Assembly: GCA_001949185.1 (NCBI GenBank)
Contig: BDGG01000003.1
Span: 1,383,270 to 1,447,269, forward strand
Direction: 5' to 3'
Length of the DNA stretch: 64,000 bases
Source of the DNA: Ramazzottius varieornatus
Taxonomy: Eukaryota; Tardigrada; Eutardigrada; Parachela; Ramazzottiidae
Position numbers and translations under genes: made by a program
Part shown: in pieces, positions 56,506 through 64,000 of the stretch
How the letters are laid out: each line of letters starts with the position of its first letter
How positions within the stretch are numbered: the first letter of the stretch is position 1
Notes under the pieces: generated by a model
Seen by the model: only the letters and a program-made list of their open reading frames with translations
Told to the model about the DNA's origin: nothing
Database searches by the model: none

Positions 56506-59500
56506 GCTGCAGGTAGGGATGTTATTTATCCATCCACAACAGAATTACCCGGATATATCCGGATAAAACCTGGGTTGGATAAGGGTTCTATCCATCCAGC
56601 TCCTAATCGGATAACCTCTCATCCATCCGGATATGATCCGGATAACATCTCTATCCATCCAAGGTCTATCCGGATAAACCTACCTGAATCAGCCCAGCTC
56701 GCTAACGTTACGTGGCAGTCTGAAAAAATCGTAACGATGCGCAATCTCTCTACTGTTCCAAGCCTACCGGAAGTCAGCTCATTGACCGTTCTTTCTCGTT
56801 ACACTCTTCCGTTCTTGCTTTGATCAATGTCTGTGTTACCGAACTGCTCCATCTCCTTCATCACTAGTTGACGGGCTGTAGCCCGTAGTTCTGCGATCAC
56901 GGTTTATAGGCTTGGAATCGGCCAGGGAATAACAACGATGACGACGGCCCGCACGACGATCTTGAGGACGAAGTTGCGGAATTTGAGGCTCAACTCCGGT
57001 GTCCGACTACACCTGTGAGCGCCGATGACAGCCTTTACGAAGAAAGCAATACAGCGGGTACGTCGGAACCACCAAAGAAGAAGGGTAGGGGGGCTTATTC
57101 GGACATGAACGAGCGCTTTTCAAAGTCTACGGAAAAAGATGGGAAAATCACGGCCACGTGCAACCACTGTTCCACCACCTGAAAGAACGTGCATGGAACG
57201 TCTAACTGACACTACCATATGAAGAATGAGCATCCGTCGAAGCTGAATGATGCCGTCAAGAGCAAGCCAAGTCCCGAAGCGTTTCGTGCAAAGCAGAAGG
57301 GTGAGCCGCAGATCATGTCGAAAAAGCAAACCACGCGTCATACTAACAACCTCACGCAATGGATCATCTGTACTGCAAAACCCATCGGCACTGTCGATGA
57401 ACCACAGTTCGCTAAGATGATCAACGGTCTCCATCCCAGTTACAAGGTACCGCTTCGTGCTTATCATGAGATAAGCAGGATAGGTTATAACCTGTGAAGA
57501 GTGCATCCTACTGTACGGTCGAACTGTTTCTTGAACTGTGACTATTTCCAGGTCCCTTGTCGACAAACTATTCGAAATCTTATCCTTAATGGATGCAAGA
57601 TGAAGAAGATTCAGATCATCGAAGAACTGACAGCGGTGACCAGTCGTATCTCTCTCAATACCGATATGCAGAAAGCTCGTGCGAGAAAATAGTCGTACCT
57701 TGCCATCACCTTACACTGAATAGACAACGAGTGAAAACTTAGAAACGTCATTCTCGACTTCCGCTATATACCAAAGAACCATTCCGGCTAAAACATGAAA
57801 AACGCGGTTATGAAAATTCTTCGAGAGTTTAAAGTCGCCCACAGAATCTTCGGAGTGACTACAGACGGAACACTCAACATGGTCAAGTTCTTCGAGCTGC
57901 TGGTCACGGAGATGGAGGTTGAAAAGCGTAGTTTCTCCCGGACGACAGTTTTCACCCGAAGGTAAGTTGCCCGTTCTAAAAGCGAAGTTCCAGAGCCGCC
58001 ACGAGATGTATCTCGTCAGTTCTCATGAGAATATTGTGATCGAGTGTTTTGAATAAACTACTTTGATTTCTTACTTGTTTCTTTCTTTTCAGCAAACACG
58101 TTCTGGAACTAGCTTGGGGCGCCTATCGTGAATAAAGTTACGGAAGATGCGACCAAGGAGAAGGTGGTGACAGTGGACAGGATACGAGCTTGTGTGATAT
58201 ATGTGCGTCGGCCCACGATCCGTGAGAGCTCTCTTGCCACTATCAAGCCCGCAACCGAAGATCTTAAGCTACCACTAGACGTCCCGACCCGGTGGAATAG
58301 CTTGCTGCACATGGTCAAAAGCGCATACGCTCGACGCCATGAACTTCACGACTACTTGTCTGCCCAGAAAGGTGCCATCAAGGATGAAGTTCCGTCCGGG
58401 GAAGAGTGGATCGACATGGAGGATCTTATCGAACTCCTGAAGCCTCTGGAGGCTGTCTCCGTAGACTGTTCGGCTTTCAAGTCCTCCACTTTCCACCTGG
58501 CTTCTGCCGAACTCGAGTTTCTTCGAGCCCATTTTAAAGTCTTTGAAGAAGACCTTACTAAGGTAAATACCAATTACGTTTACTCGAACGAAATATTTTG
58601 ATTATTCCTTTATCTCGGCGTACGGTCTATAAACCGTGATTTTTCCCTAGGCGCTCTGGATCCGCGAGTTGGCTAAAGACATGTTGGTTAAACTGGATGA
58701 ATGTCTGAGACTGTCCTGTAAGAAACCTAGTGTGGGAATACAAGTTCCCATGATAGCCCGACTGTTAGATCCGAGCATCAAAGACGCCTACCTGCCCTCA
58801 GTAGAGAGTCGTTCCGCCGCCGGCACCATGTTGAAGCACATTGTCCAGCTATACAAAGTCGTTTCGAGGCAAGTGCCGTTTTCTATGATGTTGCTGTAGC
58901 TATGAGCGTACGAACTATAGCTCGGGCTGTTTGTAAGTTGTTTTTAATACAGCCAAAGAGGAAGTCCCGACATTGCCGAGAAGTCTACTGCTCCACCTCC
59001 GAATACGCAGCTGTCCACCAGCGAACGGACGATAGCGCAAGTCACTTCGGCAGCAGACTCCCAGCTTAGCGAAGTTGACCAATTCTTCCTGGATCCAAAG
59101 GAATAAGTGGAAAGAGAATTTTGTTGCATGTCGCTATCCGACATTGTACCGCATTGCGAAGGATGTTCTGGCTGCAGAGGTTTATTCTGTGCCTTCTGAG
59201 AGTACATTCTCTGTTGGTGGTCGATACGTTAGTCCTTCGTAACCGCCTAGAACCTGAGGCCTTTCAAGCCATGTTATGTCTGAACTCTTGGACGGTGGTT
59301 TTCGAAGCTATGGTAGCAATGAAGACAGACGATGAATAAATACGCTACACAGTTTGGTAGTTCGGTTTGGCTCTAGTGATTGAACATATGATTTGTATCT
59401 AATTTGTTTAACCGGGTAATATTCGGATAAAAGTTTTATCCAAGAAGCTGGATACGGAAAGACCTTTTATCCATCTAAATGGTATCCGGATAAGTTCTTA

Positions 59501-59560
59501 TCCATCCGCTTATCTATCCATTTAACCGTTTATCCATCCATCGACAACCCTAGCTGGAGA
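56506..59560. mobile_element. hAT transposon, 3.04 kb, decayed
   Basis: The element spans 56514-59552. The left end is TAGGGATGTTATTTATCC; the right end, inverted, is TAGGGTTGTCGATGGATGG. Flanking octamers GCTGCAGG and GCTGGAGA agree at 6 of 8, consistent with an aged target duplication. Subterminal regions on both sides carry many TTATCCGGATAA-type repeats. The interior holds BED-finger and transposase remnants. Its two ends match those of the miniature element at 6325-6844. Confidence 0.8.
57090..59337 (+). pseudogene. hAT-family transposase remnant (ZBED-like)
   Basis: Blocks in order on the plus strand: a BED-type zinc finger (ITATCNHCSTT, then HYHMKNEH) broken by two stops near 57180-57210; RKQTTRHTNNLTQWI-like segment; the core LPLDVPTRWNSLLHMVKSAY, a well-known hAT transposase motif; DLIELLKPLEAVS; PMIARLLDPSIKDAYLPS; and the C-terminal dimerisation region VYSVPSESTFSVGGRYVSPS, then after a frameshift RNRLEPEAFQAMLCLNSW. 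Stops and frameshifts make it inactive as read. The open frame 58128-58601 is the best preserved part. Confidence 0.85.
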
Positions 59561-61108
59561 GCTCTACTCTACTGCAAACAGACAAGATACTTGGAAATTG
59601 CGGAAACTCGTCAGGGACGACTGATCAGGATCAGGATCAGGATCAGGAAGTTCATTCGAAAAAAACCAACAACATTGGCACAGCATCAATGAATCACTTG
59701 CCGATGTTGTATTTTTGAATGGATTTCCTGATCCTGATCCTAACGCCTCGTGCCGGACAGGTTTCCGCAATAGTGAAATTGCGGAACTAGTGCTGGGATA
59801 AATATGATATATCGTATCTTATCGAAATGTATCACATCACAGTGATTCGATAGGACAAAAATCCGGAAGGCAATACTCCGGTTCGGTACCGCGCAGGAAG
59901 CGCAGCCTCGCCCGTAATGTATCGTGCACATGCATCCAAGTTGACTTCGGAGAAATGAACAGCCAGCGTACCTGGGTGCGTAACGACAGACCGGGATAGA
60001 TTGAGCAACGAACACACTTGCGTACACGAAGACAGTCAACTTTTGTTCTGACTCAAACGAAGTGAACGACAGCCGTTTGGGTTTTTTGGCTCTTTCTTGA
60101 TTTCGATAGTTTTCAACATGGTACCGGCTTGATATATCGATATATATCACTACAATAAAATTCGATATATCAACAATGAAATAGCAGAATCGTATCATAT
60201 CGAAATATCGATACGTGGTTCATATCTAAACCGAAGTGAAAAATCGAAAGATATATATCAGAAAATATCGCACTATGCGGAACTATTTGGAACAGAGCCT
60301 ATCAGGGTTCCTCGCAGGGTTGGAGTTACGCCCACAAACAGGCTTCCCTGATAGCTTCAAATCAGGCTGCGCTGAATCGCAAATTGTTTGTTATATCTTT
60401 TTCTTGCCGACGTTTCCGATTGCTACGACTTCTTTCTTTCCGCACAGAGCTTCCTCACGCGGAGAAGCCTTGATCTGGACGTCTCTTATCTGTCCTGCTG
60501 AAAGACAGGAAGCAAAGGAAGGAGGCTTGATGTCTGTTTCGGACGGATCTGTCGAGGTAACCACGTCGAGCGCTTGCACCAACAATTCTGGCCAATCAAA
60601 CATTACCCTAATCAACTCCAAGGCCTCGGTTCATGTTCATTAATCAAAAGGTGGTTTCCTATCTTGTTCAATCAACCGACACCATGCGCATGCTTCCATT
60701 TCGAAAATCGAAATCACTTCCGTACACGTACGGTCCTCTTCGAACTTCTTTTCGGTCGTGTTGCCGTTTCTTTGAACTTGACAGTTCACAATTTGACACC
60801 CTCGTTACATAACCCATTTACCGCGCGGCACGACCACTTCGGGAGCTTCTTCTACTCGTCAACCTTGGGCTGGAAAAAGTGCATCCAGGACGATTACGTT
60901 ACTCCACTGGATTTCAGTGTGACCGTGGCGTATCGATCGAGGTAAGTCTTCCTAACACATCTCTCTTCCGCTTGTCTTGGCAATCATGAAGCCTTTTAAG
61001 AAATCACGTACTCATTATATATTGGTTTGATCTGTAGAGAGCACGGAGCTTTGCTACGCGGAACCCGGAATCGTACTTCGAAGTCTGTGGATGGTCTTCG
61101 GATAGACA
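59561..61108. other. Transposon remnants and PCYT2 upstream region
   Basis: 59620-59745 holds a GATCAGGATCAGGATCAGG tract and its inverted counterpart TCCTGATCCTGATCC, an inverted pair about 85 bp apart. 59789-60270 resembles the CGATAT-rich MITE, with a TAGTGCTGGGATAAATATG end. The plus-strand frame ending in a GTAAGT donor at about 60942, and an AG acceptor at about 61038, could be a 5' UTR exon of PCYT2. Confidence 0.45.
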
Positions 61109-62817
<1,709 letters not shown>

Positions 62818-63654
62818 TAGATTTACCTGTGCTCAGCTTGCTCGTAGTTCTTTTTTCCAGTTGAGAATAGCGGCAGATGTTTTGTTGCATAGTCGCATTG
62901 TTGACAGCGGCTCTTTGTTTTTGTCGCTCATGGATAGACAATTGTAGGGTTTATGTCTGGTTGAACTTCTGCTTTGAAAAGATTCCCGCGATGGACACGT
63001 TGATTTCTTTTCAAGAAGCATTTCTATTTTAGAGTTTGAAAGGCTTTTCTTGTCTTGAAAGTGTATTGCACCCGGCTGCTAAGCCGAAGATCACAACAGA
63101 TCGACCAAAGGGGCACTGGGCAAAGCTTTTCAGGAAGGACTAAGGTGTGTCCAATGACGTCATATGGAGCGCACATTGAGATGAAAAAGCAACTAGTTAT
63201 AATCAATCACTAAGGTTGGGATCACAACAGGGAGGGGAGCACTCTCGTACAGAGAAATTTCTGAGCCGCTGCCCAGATCCCTTCCTAGAGAAAATCTTGA
63301 GAGATCTTCCGACTTCGGGAATCGTTTTGCATGTTTTGATTGACAGGATTTGCTCTTGGTCATCCTGCCATCGGGGATATTTTTCTTGATTGTCCGCACG
63401 CTACAGACCATCCCGCCCACCGTGGACTTTGGACTCTGACGTCAGTCAACCTGTTTTGAAAGTTTTGTCCCATACTTCCGCGTTTTACATCGGGTACCAC
63501 AGCAAGCGCCCAAGCCGTCCGCAGTCTTTACAGGAAAAGTTCTACGTTGTAATGAGGGTTCGGCTAATTTATGGTAATGGGGGATAATTATTTTCTTTGA
63601 ATCTACAAAGTACTACGGGCGTGGGACGAATTTCGTAATCAAGCGGGACACGGT
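62818..63654. other. PCYT2 3' flank, nothing recognised
   Basis: No gene-like frame or repeat recognised. Short frames on both strands lack motifs. Confidence 0.4.
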
Positions 63655-64000
63655 AAAGACATTAAAACGGAAGCAAAGCTAGGTCATTGTCATCGTCAAG
63701 ATCTTGATCCAGGGGCTCTAGGTCTCCGCCCTCTTCAGCAACGTCCTCATCGGCTTGCTCGTCACCAACTGCCTCAATGCGGTCTTCCTTTGTGTCGATA
63801 TCCCAGTAGTCATCCTCAAGCTTGATGCAATAGGCGAGAGCTTGGGGAAGTCTTCTGGCTTGAAGATATCAGCAGATTCTTCCCACAGCTAGATCAGGTC
63901 AGGCAGCCTTCTGGTGGTGTTTTGCTTGGCGAAATACCTTTTGCGGCGGGCCCAGCATTTTTCAATCGGGTTGAAGTCACTGTGGTAGGGCGGCAGACGA
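63655..64000 (-). pseudogene. C-terminal part of a DDE transposase, cut by the window edge
   Basis: The minus strand reads LPPYHSDFNPIEKCWARRKR and YFAKQNTTRRLPDLI before a stop; the LPPYH-x-NPIE-x-W motif is the end of the catalytic core of Tc1/mariner-like and related DDE transposases, with the last catalytic Glu in PIE. Beyond the stop, in another frame, a strongly acidic tail (DDYWDIDTKEDRIEAV, DQDLDDDNDLALLPF) follows, as in many such transposases. The in-frame stop and frame change indicate a decayed copy; the rest lies beyond base 64000. Confidence 0.7.

Noticed and set aside
57219-58601. Possible functional ZBED-type host gene
   Set aside because: The BED finger has stops, the C-terminal region has a frameshift, and the whole lies between hAT ends with subterminal repeats.

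Overview
This is eukaryotic nuclear DNA from an invertebrate animal with a compact, intron-rich genome. Genes have many short GT-AG introns, mostly 60-500 bp. The proteins are animal ones: TM9SF4, the HRI kinase, an ANKRD11/12 homologue, PDHA1, an ATP13A3-type P5B ATPase, TMEM147, NOL10, NDUFAF1, PCYT2 and a six-EF-hand calbindin. Nothing in the sequence fixes the phylum. No rRNA, tRNA or CRISPR array was seen. There are two runs of N (23363-23546 and 43185-43234), so this is a scaffolded assembly. All homologies come from reading the translations; no search was run. For most genes, exon joins were checked by reading frame.

Layout. 1-3.19 kb: no recognisable gene. 3.19-5.8 kb (+): two tRNA anticodon-loop modification genes 39 bp apart, KEOPS subunit PCC1 and CTU2. 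6.1-9.8 kb (-): calbindin-like gene in which one intron is a hAT-type miniature transposon. 11.9-15.3 kb (+): TM9SF4. 15.85-16.3 kb (-): unknown 105-aa protein. 16.8-19.9 kb (+): EIF2AK1/HRI. 21.6 kb (+): small Trp-rich secreted protein. 22.5-29.9 kb (-): ANKRD11/12 homologue, head-to-head with PDHA1 (+, 30.8-32.4 kb). 33.5-34.0, 43.7-44.1 and 45.6-46.1 kb (-): three related small Cys-rich, possibly secreted loci, one decayed. 35.4-40.9 kb (-): P5B ATPase, head-to-head with TMEM147 (+, 41.5-42.7 kb). 46.4-48.4 kb (-): two secreted low-complexity proteins with similar signal peptides. 48.6-51.4 kb (-): NOL10. 51.9-53.1 kb (-): NDUFAF1. 53.4-60.3 kb: a nest of DNA transposons including a 3.04-kb hAT element with decayed transposase. 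61.1-62.8 kb (+): PCYT2. 63.65-64 kb (-): decayed DDE transposase tail running off the edge.

The most interesting signal is the relation between transposons and introns. The calbindin intron at 6317-6844 equals one miniature hAT element plus one copy of its 8-bp target duplication. The element supplies the 5' splice site and the duplication supplies the 3' AG, so splicing restores the pre-insertion codons exactly. The hAT element at 56.5-59.5 kb has matching ends and is a plausible relative of the source. Separately, a foldback repeat of about 75-80 bp built around AAGTGGCGCAC and its complement sits in introns of at least eight genes here.
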